In this document: one piece after another, positions 34,051 through 42,349 of the stretch | Numbering within the stretch: position 1 is the stretch's first letter | How the letters are laid out: every line of letters begins with the position of its first letter | Source of the DNA: Actinomycetota bacterium | GTDB lineage: Bacteria > Actinomycetota > Thermoleophilia > Gaiellales > Gaiellaceae | Reading direction: 5' to 3' | Assembly (NCBI GenBank): GCA_900299235.1 | Contig: OMIZ01000016.1 | Location: 1 to 50,149, forward strand | DNA length: 50,149 nucleotides | Made by a program: the position numbers and the translations under genes | Notes under the pieces: generated by a model | Databases searched by the model: none | Told to the model about the DNA's origin: nothing | The model's input: the letters and a program-made list of their open reading frames with translations, nothing else

Positions 34051-35442
34051 CTAGTAGCGCCAAGCATCCCCGAACTCAGCGATGCGTCCGCCAAGCACGG
34101 TCTCGGCCGCGGTCAGGCCGGCGCGCGCAGCGCGGTCGACACCGATGCCGCGGCTGCGGAACGTCTCGCTCGCAAAGAGCAGGCCCTCGACGTTCGGCGC
34201 CTTCCAATGCGGGCGGTACGCACCGACGAGGCCCGGCTTCTGGATGACCCCGAACGACGGCTCGTACACCATGTGACGGCGACGCCACACGGGATTTGCG
34301 AGGCCGGGGTACATCGTGCCGATGTCGGCTTCGAACTTCGGGAAGATCTCCTGCAGGAACTGCTGGTCGTTGCCCTTCTCGCCCGGAACGATGCCGCCCG
34401 CGACGTAGAGGTACTTGCCCTCCGGCGCCGTGGTTGGATCGAGCGCGGTCATCTCGAACAGGAACCCCGGGACACGCGCGGTCGGCGTATGCAGCCAGGT
34501 CGACAGCTCGAGTCGATCGAGGATCGGCACCGGCTCGTCCGTTGCGAGGTAGAGGCCAAGCCACGCGATGCGGAACTTGTCCTGCGCGAGGTGCTTGATC
34601 TGGCCGACGTACCAGTCGGGCAGCTCCCACTCCGGCACCACCTTGAGGACATGCCACACAGGAAGGGTCGAGATGACGACGTCGGCCTCGATCAGCTCGT
34701 CTTCGAACATCTCGTTCGGGAGTATCCGCGGCTGGCGTGCGATGTGGACGCCCTTGACCTGATGGTTCTCGATGACGACGCGCTCGACGTTCGTGCCAAG
34801 CCGCACCTCGCCACCGTTCTCGGTGACGGCATCGGAGAGATCCTGGAAGAGACCATCCCAACCCTGCTCGGGCCAGAACGAGTAGGCCGCCATGTGCTTC
34901 TCCATGTAGTGCATCTTCCGCACGTACAGCGCTTCGCTCGCCGAGTGATCCCACCAATCTTCGGTCATGTACTCGAGGACGGAGATGTACTCGAAGAGAT
35001 CGACGACGCCCTGGTCGGTCGAGTACTGGTGGATCCACTCGCGCAGCGAGCGGTCGTCCCACTTCTCGAACTCCTCGTACGGCGTGTCGACGACGGCCTT
35101 GATGACCTTCTTCAGCTCGTCCTTGTTGCCGGAGTACCGGTCGCGGATCGAGCCCCACTTTTCGGCCTTGTGATCCCAGACGTTCATGTCGGTATTCGCC
35201 GGGCCGTGGCCGAGGCGCTTGCCGAGGTACTCGAAGATCTTGGTGATGCCCGAGCCGGAGTCCTCCAGGAGGTGTCCGCCGAGGTTGAGCTTGAAACCCT
35301 CGTCCGGCACGGCCATGCCGCGGCCACCGAGGTACGGGGCCCGGTCGAAGACGACGACCTTCTTCCCGTTCTTTGCCAGGATCGCGGCTGCCGAGAGGCC
35401 TGCTGCGCCCGCTCCGATTACCGCGACGTCGTACTTCGCCAT
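34051..35442 (-). CDS. Phytoene desaturase/amine-oxidase-type flavoprotein (copy 1)
   Basis: 463 aa. N-terminal FAD motif VAVIGAGAAGLSAAAILAKNGKKVVVFDR, then GGRGMAVPDEGFKLNLGGHLLED, and a C-terminal FASETFRSRGIGVDRAARAGLTAAE. Middle blocks SLREWIHQYSTDQGV and HSASEALYVRKMHYMEKH-AYSFWPEQGW are shared with the flavoprotein at 42826. The fold covers phytoene desaturases, prenylcysteine/amine oxidases and related dehydrogenases. Function in this CoA pathway is unknown; a ring desaturation is plausible. First gene of the operon, next to the operator at 35468. Confidence 0.8.
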   Translation of the reverse strand: MAKYDVAVIGAGAAGLSAAAILAKNGKKVVVFDRAPYLGGRGMAVPDEGFKLNLGGHLLEDSGSGITKIFEYLGKRLGHGPANTDMNVWDHKAEKWGSIRDRYSGNKDELKKVIKAVVDTPYEEFEKWDDRSLREWIHQYSTDQGVVDLFEYISVLEYMTEDWWDHSASEALYVRKMHYMEKHMAAYSFWPEQGWDGLFQDLSDAVTENGGEVRLGTNVERVVIENHQVKGVHIARQPRILPNEMFEDELIEADVVISTLPVWHVLKVVPEWELPDWYVGQIKHLAQDKFRIAWLGLYLATDEPVPILDRLELSTWLHTPTARVPGFLFEMTALDPTTAPEGKYLYVAGGIVPGEKGNDQQFLQEIFPKFEADIGTMYPGLANPVWRRRHMVYEPSFGVIQKPGLVGAYRPHWKAPNVEGLLFASETFRSRGIGVDRAARAGLTAAETVLGGRIAEFGDAWRY

Positions 35443-35467
35443 GTCCCCTCCGTCGTGTGAAAGTCCA

Positions 35468-35483
35468 CCAAACGTCCGTTTGA
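35468..35483. promoter_or_regulatory. Candidate operator for the 35442-25866 operon
   Basis: CCAAAC-GTCC-GTTTGA: both halves conserved, one mismatch from a perfect palindrome. Its edge lies 25 bp upstream of the ATG at 35442, where it would overlap the promoter. A GGAGGGG Shine-Dalgarno precedes the ATG. Confidence 0.8.
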
Positions 35484-35544
35484 AAGTCTCTACCGTCGCC
35501 CACCCTCCGTCAAGCGGTATCGACGGCGCAGAAAAGCCCTGGAT

Positions 35545-35871
35545 CTAGCCGGATTGTGCGAGCGCAGCGCGAATCGCAGGCACCGTTTCGATCAACTTCG
35601 GCACCCCAACGAGGGTCGCGACCGAGAGCACAGCACCCCAGATCTCGTCGTCGGTCATCCCGAGCGCACGAGCGCGCTCGATGTGCGCCGTGAACGATTC
35701 AGCCGGCGCACCAAGCGCGATCAGTGCCCCGAAGCGCGTGAGCTCAATCGACCGTTCGTCGAGACCGGAGAGCCGCTCCAAGGCGACGCGCGCGTCACGT
35801 AGCGCAGCGACCGCCTCGGTCGGGAGGCCCGACAGGGCAGAAGGAACAGCGATCGGCGTTGGCTCCGACAT
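35545..35871 (-). CDS. Carboxymuconolactone decarboxylase / AhpD-like family protein
   Basis: 108 aa from ATG 35871; the track start at 35973 overlaps the divergent gene's leader. The sequence ERSIELTRFGALIALGAPAESFTAHIERARALGMTDDEIWGAVLSVATLVGVPKLIETVPAI fits the AhpD/CMD helical domain, but the CxxC redox pair of AhpD is absent. So a decarboxylase-like or non-redox role is more likely. It diverges from the VOC gene, with a 76-bp spacer holding TAGATT for the plus strand. Confidence 0.75.
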   Translation of the reverse strand: MSEPTPIAVPSALSGLPTEAVAALRDARVALERLSGLDERSIELTRFGALIALGAPAESFTAHIERARALGMTDDEIWGAVLSVATLVGVPKLIETVPAIRAALAQSG

Positions 35872-35947
35872 CGCCCTGAACACTACTCGGCAGGCGCGAT
35901 CGCGTCTGCGTAGATTTTCTCTTCCCGCCCAAAGGAGCCGACGCGCC

Positions 35948-36475
35948 GTGAAGGTGACGAAGACTGACCACATCGCAATCGCCGTTCACGACCTGCGCGA
36001 AGCCGTGAGGCTTTTCATCGACACGATGGGCGGCACGTTCGTCGCCGGCGGTGACAGCGCGAACGAGGACATCCGCACGGTGCAGCTTGTCGTCGGGGGA
36101 TTCAAGATCGAGTTGATGCAGCCGCTCGGACACGACTCCTACCTGCAGCGCTTCCTCGACAAACGTGGCCAGGGCTTCCACCACATGACGATCTTCGTTG
36201 ACGATCTCCACGAGGCGATCGCAACGCTCGAGCGCGACGGCTACGAAACCGTCGATACCGACGACAGCTCCCCGCGCTGGGCCGAGACCTACGTCCGGCC
36301 GAAGTCGGGCTTCGGCACGCTGCTGCAGCTCGTGGAGACGAACAAGACGTGGGGTGATCCGTTCCCCGGGATCACACTCGAAGACGTGCTGAATGGCGAC
36401 GTCCACTGGCGTGACAACACCCCCACGTTGCGCTCGCCCGACGAACCCCGCCCCTACGATCCGACCAAGGCCTAG
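35948..36475 (+). CDS. VOC-fold protein, methylmalonyl-CoA epimerase-like
   Basis: 175 aa from GTG 35948, with AAAGGAG upstream. Two VOC repeats: TDHIAIAVHDL, then IELMQPLG, FHHMTIFVDDL and LLQLVE. His, Glu, His and Glu fall at the usual metal-ligand places. Epimerase, dioxygenase and glyoxalase relatives share this fold. The VDDL block after HH is typical of the epimerase branch. It extends ~40 aa beyond the fold with a proline-rich tail. TAGATT at 35911-35916 may be its -10. Confidence 0.78.
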   Translation: MKVTKTDHIAIAVHDLREAVRLFIDTMGGTFVAGGDSANEDIRTVQLVVGGFKIELMQPLGHDSYLQRFLDKRGQGFHHMTIFVDDLHEAIATLERDGYETVDTDDSSPRWAETYVRPKSGFGTLLQLVETNKTWGDPFPGITLEDVLNGDVHWRDNTPTLRSPDEPRPYDPTKA

Positions 36476-36477
36476 CG

Positions 36478-36789
36478 ATGGGGCTTGAGCTGCGACCCAA
36501 CTGTGAGCTGTGCGACCGCGACCTGCCGCCGAGCTCGCCTGACGCTCGCATCTGCTCGTACGAGTGCACGTTCTGCGCCGACTGCGTCGACACGGTGCTG
36601 CACAACGTCTGCCCAAACTGCGGTGGCGGGTTCGTTCCGCGGCCGATCCGCCCGGTTACCGCCCGTCGCGCCGAGACAAGCCTCACGTTCGACCCGCCCG
36701 GCACGACGCGGCGACACACGAAGTACTCACGCGACGAGATCGCCACCTTCGTCGAGCCAGTACGCGACATCCCACCGGCTGACCGTTAA
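36478..36789 (+). CDS. DUF1272 family small zinc-ribbon-like protein
   Basis: 103 aa. MGLELRPNCELCDRDLPPSS with DARICSYECTFCADCV and VCPNCGGGFVPRP matches DUF1272, which has paired CxxC motifs (CELC, CTFC-ADC, CPNC) suited to binding one or two zinc ions. The function is unknown; a small regulatory or metal-binding role is possible. It starts 2 bp after the VOC stop, so it is cotranscribed. Confidence 0.88.
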   Translation: MGLELRPNCELCDRDLPPSSPDARICSYECTFCADCVDTVLHNVCPNCGGGFVPRPIRPVTARRAETSLTFDPPGTTRRHTKYSRDEIATFVEPVRDIPPADR

Positions 36790-36793
36790 CGAC

Positions 36794-36817
36794 GGAGGCC
36801 CCGTTGCCGGGGCCTCC
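36794..36817. terminator. Hairpin between convergent DUF1272 and acyl-CoA dehydrogenase genes
   Basis: GGAGGCCCCG-TTGC-CGGGGCCTCC: 10-bp perfect stem, 4-nt loop, no long U-run. It could end transcripts from both sides. Confidence 0.75.
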
Positions 36818-36840
36818 AGGTGCTGCCGTATCGGTCGCGC

Positions 36841-38013
36841 TTAGAAGCTGCGCGGAAGGCCGAGATCTTCGGCCACCAGGTTGCGAACCATCTGGTTGGT
36901 GATCGGCCCGATCTGGTAGAGCCGGGCGTCGCGCCAGTAGCGCTGCATCTGGTACTCGGCCGAGTAGCCGTAGCCGCCGAGGATCTGGATGCCGCGGTCG
37001 GCCGCCTCGGTCGCGTACTCGGAAGCGATCGCCTTCGCCGCCGACGACTCGATGTGGCACGGCTGATCGTTGTCGTACAGCCAGGCCGACTTGTAGGTCA
37101 TCAGCTCGGCCTGCATCAGCCGCATCTGCATGTCGGCGATCCAGTGCGAGATCACCTGGAACTGACCGATCTTCTTGCCGAATGCCTCACGCTCGGTTGC
37201 GTACTTGACCGACTCCTCGATCACACCGCGCAGAACGCCGGTCGCGAGAGCGGCGACCAGGATGCGCTCGTTGTTGAGCGTCGTGAGGATGTGGTTCCAA
37301 CCCTTGTTGACCTCACCGATCACGTGCGTGCCCGGCACGTACACGTTGTCGAGGGCGACCTCACACGAGCCGACACAGCGCATGCCGAGCTTCGGGATCG
37401 CCCGGGCGACGACGCCGTCGGCCTTCGCATCGACGAGGAACAGCGTCTTGCCCCGCGAGGGCTTCTCTGCGTCGCGATCGGTGGTCGCGAGCAGGAGCAG
37501 GTAGTCCGAGACGTGCGCCATCGTCGACCAGACCTTGGCGCCAGAGATCCGGAAGCCGTCGCCGTCGGGCTCAGCATTCGTGATCATGCCGCCGAGCAGG
37601 TCGGTACCGGCACCAGGCTCGGTGACTGCGATCGCCGTCTTGCACTGACCCGAAACGAGCTTCGGCATCAGTTCGGCCTTGAGGGCGTCAGACGCGAAGC
37701 GCTGGATCGACTTCGCGTTGAACTGGTTGATGCCCCAGATCCATGAGATACCGGCGAGCGAACGAGCGATCTCCTCCATGAAGATCGCCTGGATCATCGC
37801 GCCGCCACCCTGGCCGCCAAGCTCCTCCTCGATGCCGATGCCGAAGAAGCCCGCGTCGGCCATGTCCTGCCACAGCTGATGCGGGAAGTGGGAGCCGTCG
37901 TGGTCTTCGTGGCTCTCGAGTTCGAGGGCGTGCTCCTTGGGGCACTTGTCCTCAACCCACTCGCGCACAATCGCGCGAAAGTCGTTCTCTTCTTCCGAAA
38001 ATGCGAAATCCAC
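36841..38013 (-). CDS. Acyl-CoA dehydrogenase with probable helix-G catalytic Glu
   Basis: 390 aa. Middle domain TEPGAGTDLLGGM and C-terminal domain REAFGKKIGQFQ. The canonical QIYEGT segment is replaced by QIGPITNQM, so the usual catalytic Glu is missing; instead NNERILVAALATG has Glu where isovaleryl-CoA-dehydrogenase-type enzymes carry theirs. This points to a branched or cyclic acyl-CoA. I chose the second of two GTGs (38013) because GGAGG then sits at better spacing; GTG 38016 is possible. It diverges from the biotinyl-domain gene over a conserved operator. Confidence 0.87.
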   Translation of the reverse strand: MDFAFSEEENDFRAIVREWVEDKCPKEHALELESHEDHDGSHFPHQLWQDMADAGFFGIGIEEELGGQGGGAMIQAIFMEEIARSLAGISWIWGINQFNAKSIQRFASDALKAELMPKLVSGQCKTAIAVTEPGAGTDLLGGMITNAEPDGDGFRISGAKVWSTMAHVSDYLLLLATTDRDAEKPSRGKTLFLVDAKADGVVARAIPKLGMRCVGSCEVALDNVYVPGTHVIGEVNKGWNHILTTLNNERILVAALATGVLRGVIEESVKYATEREAFGKKIGQFQVISHWIADMQMRLMQAELMTYKSAWLYDNDQPCHIESSAAKAIASEYATEAADRGIQILGGYGYSAEYQMQRYWRDARLYQIGPITNQMVRNLVAEDLGLPRSF

Positions 38014-38051
38014 CACTGCCTCCTTGCCCCGAGCTCGTCGTTACGGGCTAA

Positions 38052-38067
38052 TCAAACAAATGTTTGG
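38052..38067. promoter_or_regulatory. Candidate operator between acyl-CoA dehydrogenase and biotinyl-domain gene
   Basis: TCAAAC-AAAT-GTTTGG: one mismatch from a perfect inverted repeat. It lies 39 bp from both divergent starts (38013 and 38106). Confidence 0.8.
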
Positions 38068-38093
38068 TGGAGCATAGTGGATGGTTCTGCGCT

Positions 38094-38099
38094 TAGATA
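38094..38099 (+). promoter_or_regulatory. -10-like TAGATA before the biotinyl-domain gene
   Basis: TAGATA ends 6 nt before the ATG at 38106 and no Shine-Dalgarno is visible. The expected start of transcription falls at or next to the ATG, so a leaderless mRNA is likely. Confidence 0.55.
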
Positions 38100-38105
38100 C
38101 GACCC

Positions 38106-38318
38106 ATGGCTGATGTCCGCGCCCCGATCACCGGTGTCGTCTGGCAGATCCTCGTCGGTGAAGGCGACGCGATCGCGGTCGACCAGACCGTGATCGTGCT
38201 CGAGTCGATGAAGCTCGAGATTCCGGTTGATGCAGAGTCCGCCGGCACCGTACGCCGGATCCTCGTCGCCGAGGGCGACGCAGTCACCGAGGATCAAGTC
38301 CTCGTTGAGCTCACCTAG
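38106..38318 (+). CDS. Stand-alone biotinyl/lipoyl-domain (BCCP-like) protein
   Basis: 70 aa, only the carrier domain: ADVRAPITGVVWQILV, VLESMKLEIPVDAE and AEGDAVTEDQVLVEL. ESMKLE is the biotinylation hairpin with the modified Lys. Such free carriers serve acyl-CoA carboxylases whose other subunits lie elsewhere. The window's only carboxylase piece is the carboxyltransferase at 49219-50149; a biotin carboxylase is not seen. It converges on the enoyl-CoA hydratase gene, 6 bp away. Confidence 0.85.
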   Translation: MADVRAPITGVVWQILVGEGDAIAVDQTVIVLESMKLEIPVDAESAGTVRRILVAEGDAVTEDQVLVELT

Positions 38319-38324
38319 CTGCCG

Positions 38325-39095
38325 CTAGCTGTGCGACCAGTTCGGCTCGCGCTTCGCGAGGAACGCAGCAACGCCCTCGCGCACATCAGCCGAGTTGAAG
38401 AGGTTCACGAAGAGGTCGTGTTCGCGGTCGAGACCCGCGTCGATGTTCGATGCGACCGCCTGCTTCGCTGCCTGCACGGCGAGTGCCGGGAGCGACGCGA
38501 GTCGTTCTGCCAGGGCGATCGCGCGTTCGAGCGCGGTCCCTTCGTCGGCGACAACGTTGACGATGCCGAGCTGCTTCGCGTCGGCCGCTCCCACTGTCGT
38601 TCCGAGATAGAGCAACTCCTTGGCCGCACCGACGCCAGCCCGGCGAAGCAAACGCTGCGTCCCACCCGCGCCCGGGATCAGGCCGAGCCGCACCTCCGGG
38701 AACCCGAAGCGCGCACGTTCGTCGGCAACGAGTAGGTCACACACGAGCGCCGCTTCGAGGCCGCCGCCAACAGCCGAGGCCTGAATTGCCGCGACCGTTG
38801 GCTGCGGGAGCGACTCCCACGCGCCAAACACGCGCCGGGTGAGCGCGGTGTGATGGTCGATCGATGATGCGCCGTCGAGCATCTCCTTGAACGCGTTGAG
38901 GTCGGCGCCCGCCATGAACGCTTTGTCACCAGCCCCCGTAAGCACGACAGCTCGGACGGCACGATCGCCGGCGAGCTGCTCCGCCGCAGCGCCGAGCCCC
39001 TCAAGTACCGCGTCGTCGATCGCGTTGACCGGCGGGTTCGTGACCGTGACGACCGCGACCGTACCATCGATCAGAACGGTGACGGGAGCGCTCAC
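38325..39095 (-). CDS. Enoyl-CoA hydratase (crotonase family)
   Basis: 256 aa from GTG 39095, which overlaps the upstream stop (GTGA); the track's 324-aa version starts inside the HAD gene. Motifs AFMAGADLNAF, SAVGGGLEAALVCD and FPEVRLGLIPGAGGTQRL give both catalytic Glu residues. It is the last gene of the operon 41099-38325, which encodes an acyl-CoA dehydrogenase, a 3-hydroxyacyl-CoA dehydrogenase and this hydratase. The thiolase that completes the cycle is divergent at 41161. Confidence 0.9.
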   Translation of the reverse strand: MSAPVTVLIDGTVAVVTVTNPPVNAIDDAVLEGLGAAAEQLAGDRAVRAVVLTGAGDKAFMAGADLNAFKEMLDGASSIDHHTALTRRVFGAWESLPQPTVAAIQASAVGGGLEAALVCDLLVADERARFGFPEVRLGLIPGAGGTQRLLRRAGVGAAKELLYLGTTVGAADAKQLGIVNVVADEGTALERAIALAERLASLPALAVQAAKQAVASNIDAGLDREHDLFVNLFNSADVREGVAAFLAKREPNWSHS

Positions 39096-39937
39096 CGGGC
39101 GTCCTCGTAGCTGTTGAAGCCCTGGCCGGTCTTGCGCCCGAGGTGGCCTTCGCGCACGAGCTGACGCACGGTCTCGGGCGGCGTGAAGCGATCGCCGAAG
39201 GTTGCGGCGAGGTTGTCGGCGACCTTCTCGAGCACGTCGACGCCGGAGAGGTCGGCGGTCGTCAGCGGCCCCATCGCGTGGTTGAAGGCGAGCTTGCACG
39301 CGAGGTCGACATCGGCGGCATCTGCGATTCCCTCCTCGACGATCCGCGCCGCTTCAACCATGAAGAGCGCAATCAGTCGGGAAGTGATGAAGCCCGGCGT
39401 GTCGCGCTTGCAGACGACGGTCTGCTTGCCATACGCATGTGCGAGCGCAAGCGTCGCCGCGAGTGTCGCATCGGAGGTCTCGTCGCCACGGATCACCTCG
39501 ATCAGCCCCATAACCGGCGGTGGGTTGAACCAGTGGCTCCCGATCACGCGATCAGCCCGACCCGTGGCGGCGGCAAGCCGTGAGATCGAGAACTGCGACG
39601 TGTTCGTGGCGAAGATCACCTCGTCGCGGCACACGGCATCAAGTCGCCCGAGCACATCTTCCTTCAGCCCGAAATCTTCGATCACGGTCTCGATCACGTG
39701 GTCGGCGGCCGCACCGGCCGCTTCGAGGTCGGTGGACGTCGAGATGCGCGCTCGTGCGGCCGGGCCTGCATCGCCGAGCTTCTCAAGGCCGCGCTCGATG
39801 CGCTTCAACCCGCGCGCGATCGCATCCTCGCTGACCTCGACGATCGTGACGTTGAAGCCTGCAGCCGCAACGACCTGGGCGATCCCGCTGCCCATCGTGC
39901 CGCCTCCGCCGACGATTGCGATCTGCTCGACCGGCAT
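39092..39937 (-). CDS. 3-hydroxyacyl-CoA dehydrogenase (copy 2)
   Basis: 281 aa from ATG 39937, with AAGGAGGG upstream. IAIVGGGGTMGSGIAQ for NAD, NTSQFSISRLA, SHWFNPPPVMGLIEVI with the catalytic His, and MGPLTTADLSGVDVL. NTSQ instead of NTSS/NTSA is a small deviation. Paralogue of 4352-5215. Overlaps the hydratase start by 4 bp. Confidence 0.92.
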   Translation of the reverse strand: MPVEQIAIVGGGGTMGSGIAQVVAAAGFNVTIVEVSEDAIARGLKRIERGLEKLGDAGPAARARISTSTDLEAAGAAADHVIETVIEDFGLKEDVLGRLDAVCRDEVIFATNTSQFSISRLAAATGRADRVIGSHWFNPPPVMGLIEVIRGDETSDATLAATLALAHAYGKQTVVCKRDTPGFITSRLIALFMVEAARIVEEGIADAADVDLACKLAFNHAMGPLTTADLSGVDVLEKVADNLAATFGDRFTPPETVRQLVREGHLGRKTGQGFNSYEDAR

Positions 39938-39950
39938 CGAACCCTCCTTG

Positions 39951-41099
39951 TTAATAGGAGCGCGGCAGGCCGAGGCCCGACGTCGCAATGTGATTGAGCG
40001 CAAGCTCGCGCGTGACCGGAACGGTCTCCAGCAGCCGCATGTAGACGAAATGCTGCAACATCCCGGTCTCGTCGGTGAAGCCGCTTCCGCCGAAGGTCTG
40101 CAGCGCGCGGTCGGCGGCGAGCAGACCTGCGTCACAGGCGGCGACCTTGGCGATGTTCGCCTCAAGGCCTGCCTTTTCGCCAGCGTCGTGCGCGCGAGCG
40201 GCTGCGAGGATCAGCGCCCACGCGCCCTCGATGCGCACGAGCGCTTCGGCAAGCGGATGCTGGATTGACTGGTGCGCGCCGATCGGCTGATCGAAGACCA
40301 CACGCTCCCTGGCATACGTCGTCGCGCGACCGAGGCAGTAGCGGCCAAGGCCTACTGCCTGCGAGGCGACGACGAGACGCTCGGGGTTCAACCCGTCGAA
40401 GAGCACGGCCCCGCCCTTGCCCGGCTCGCCGAGGATCGCCTCATCGGCGACCAGAACGTCGTCGAAGAAGACGCTCCACTGGTGCTCGAAGGCGGGCGCC
40501 TGGACGTTCACCTGCGTCGCCGTCACCCCGTCGCAAGGGTTTGGCAGCACGCACGTCACGAGACCGCCCGTGTCGAGAGACTGCGCGACAACGATCATCA
40601 GCTCCGAAGACTCCAAGGCCGAGATGTAGGTCTTCTCACCCGAGAGACGCCAGCCGTCGGCCGTCTTGCGCAGCGCAGTACGAAGGTTGTTGGCGTTCGA
40701 GCCGGCACCAGGTTCGGTGAACGCGAAGCAGAAGCGGCCGGTGCCATCGGCGATGCCGGGAAGCCACTGCTCCTTCTGTGCTTCGGTGCCGTGCCTGGCG
40801 ATGATCGCGCCGGCGATCGCCGTTGAGATCACGAGCTTGGCCGCCGGGTACCCGCCAGCAGCCAAACGCTCGCACGCGATACAGAGCTCGACCATCCCAC
40901 CCGCGCCGCCATAGGCCTCGGGCAGCGACAGGCCCGTGAAGCCGACCTCGGCAAGCTCGTCCCACTGCGCGAGCGAGGCCGAATGGTCGTCAAAATCGCG
41001 GTCGGCATAGCGCGCGCCCAGCTCGAAGGCGACCTCGGCGATCGCCTTCTGTTCTGAGCTCAAGCCGCGAAGTCCGTCTGTTGCACCCACGTTCGCCAT
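39951..41099 (-). CDS. Acyl-CoA dehydrogenase family protein (helix-G Glu type)
   Basis: 382 aa from ATG 41099; the track start at 41258 reads through the promoter region. TEPGAGSNANNLR in the middle domain, FDGLNPERLVVASQ with Glu in the isovaleryl-type place, and QTFGGSGFTDETGMLQHF near the end. The C-terminus (LLETVPVTRELALNHIA) has no YEGT Glu. First in its operon, divergent from the thiolase with the clearest operator of the window between them. Substrate probably branched or cyclic. Confidence 0.87.
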   Translation of the reverse strand: MANVGATDGLRGLSSEQKAIAEVAFELGARYADRDFDDHSASLAQWDELAEVGFTGLSLPEAYGGAGGMVELCIACERLAAGGYPAAKLVISTAIAGAIIARHGTEAQKEQWLPGIADGTGRFCFAFTEPGAGSNANNLRTALRKTADGWRLSGEKTYISALESSELMIVVAQSLDTGGLVTCVLPNPCDGVTATQVNVQAPAFEHQWSVFFDDVLVADEAILGEPGKGGAVLFDGLNPERLVVASQAVGLGRYCLGRATTYARERVVFDQPIGAHQSIQHPLAEALVRIEGAWALILAAARAHDAGEKAGLEANIAKVAACDAGLLAADRALQTFGGSGFTDETGMLQHFVYMRLLETVPVTRELALNHIATSGLGLPRSY

Positions 41100-41132
41100 G
41101 ACCGCGCCAAGCCTACAACGCCTGAGTGCTTT

Positions 41133-41148
41133 CCAAACGGTTGTTTGG
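41133..41148. promoter_or_regulatory. Best-conserved candidate operator (CCAAAC-GGTT-GTTTGG)
   Basis: Both 6-bp halves are perfect inverted copies. It lies between divergent starts at 41099 and 41161. The plus-strand -10 TAGATT begins at the very next base (41149), so binding would block that promoter. Confidence 0.88.
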
Positions 41149-41154
41149 TAGATT
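41149..41154 (+). promoter_or_regulatory. -10-like TAGATT for the thiolase operon
   Basis: TAGATT ends 6 nt before ATG 41161; no Shine-Dalgarno precedes the ATG. Transcription would begin at or next to the start codon, implying a leaderless message. Confidence 0.55.
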
Positions 41155-41160
41155 GGGCCA

Positions 41161-42324
41161 ATGCTCGGTCGCGACGTGGTGATCGTTGAAGCGGTTCGGA
41201 CGCCCATCGGGCGTGGCCACCGCGAGAAGGGGGCGTTCCGGAATGTCCACCCGAACACGCTCCTTGGTGCGACCTACTCGGAAGTGATTCGACGCGCGGG
41301 CATCGACGCTGCGCTCGTTGAAGACGTGCTTGCAGGGTGCGTGCAGCAGTACGGCGAGCAGTCGTTCAACATCGGCCGTAACGCCTGGCTCCAGGCAGGT
41401 CTCCCCTACGAGACCCCCGCTACGACGATGGATCGTCAGTGCGGCTCGGCCCAGCAGGCTGTCAACTTCGGCGCCTCACAGATCGCTGCAGGAATCAATG
41501 ACATCGTCATTGGCTCAGGCGTTGAGCACATGGGGCGCATCCCGATGTTCGTCGGTCGCAAGTTCACCGACGAGGTTGGCACGCCGTACCCGCCAGAGCT
41601 CTACGAGCGCTACAACCTGGTCGACCAGGGCATCAGCGCCGAGATGATCGCGGAGCAGTGGAACCTTTCGCGAGAGCGCCTCGACTCGATCTCCGTCCGT
41701 TCGCACCAGCGCGCTGCACGCGCTCGCGAGGAGGGCCGGTTCGACCGCGAGATCGTCGGCATCGAGGCCGATGGCGCGCTTGTCACTGCAGATCAGGGCA
41801 TTCGCCCCGACACGACGCTTGAGGGCCTTGGCGAGCTGAAGACCGTCTTCAAGGAAGACGGCGTGATCACTGCCGGCAACGCGTCACAGATCTCTGACGG
41901 TGCCGCCGCTGTGCTTCTTGCCTCGGCCGACGCAGCAAGTCGTCTCGGCCTGAAGGCTCGCGCAAAGATCGTCGACCACACAACGGTGGGCGTCGATCCG
42001 GTGATCATGCTCACCGGCCCGATTCCGGCAACGCGCAAGATCCTCGAGCGCAACCGCATGTCGATCAACGACATCGACGTGTTTGAGGTCAACGAGGCGT
42101 TCTCCTCGGTGATTGGCGCATGGGAAGACGAGCTGCAGCCCGACACCGACCGCGTGAACATCAACGGCGGCGCGATCGCGCTCGGTCACCCGCTCGGCTC
42201 GACCGGCGCGCGTCTGATCACGACGCTGCTCCACGAGCTCGAGCGAGCAGACAAAGAGTTTGGCCTCGTGACGATGTGTTGCGGCGGCGGCCTCGGCACA
42301 GCAACGCTCATCCAGCGCCTGTAG
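41161..42324 (+). CDS. Thiolase (acetyl-CoA acetyltransferase family)
   Basis: 387 aa. Cleaves 3-ketoacyl-CoA with CoA. Catalytic Cys in DRQCGSAQQA (about residue 91), NEAF, GHPLGSTGAR with His, and the second Cys in CCGGGLGT. VEAVRTPIGRG at the N-terminus is typical. The long loop VGRKFTDEVGTPYPPELYERYNLVDQGISAE is characteristic of degradative thiolases. It is the first gene of the plus-strand operon, and the only thiolase in the window, so it may serve all three beta-oxidation sets. Confidence 0.94.
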   Translation: MLGRDVVIVEAVRTPIGRGHREKGAFRNVHPNTLLGATYSEVIRRAGIDAALVEDVLAGCVQQYGEQSFNIGRNAWLQAGLPYETPATTMDRQCGSAQQAVNFGASQIAAGINDIVIGSGVEHMGRIPMFVGRKFTDEVGTPYPPELYERYNLVDQGISAEMIAEQWNLSRERLDSISVRSHQRAARAREEGRFDREIVGIEADGALVTADQGIRPDTTLEGLGELKTVFKEDGVITAGNASQISDGAAAVLLASADAASRLGLKARAKIVDHTTVGVDPVIMLTGPIPATRKILERNRMSINDIDVFEVNEAFSSVIGAWEDELQPDTDRVNINGGAIALGHPLGSTGARLITTLLHELERADKEFGLVTMCCGGGLGTATLIQRL

Positions 42325-42349
42325 CCAACACGATCCCGCGGAGAGACCG

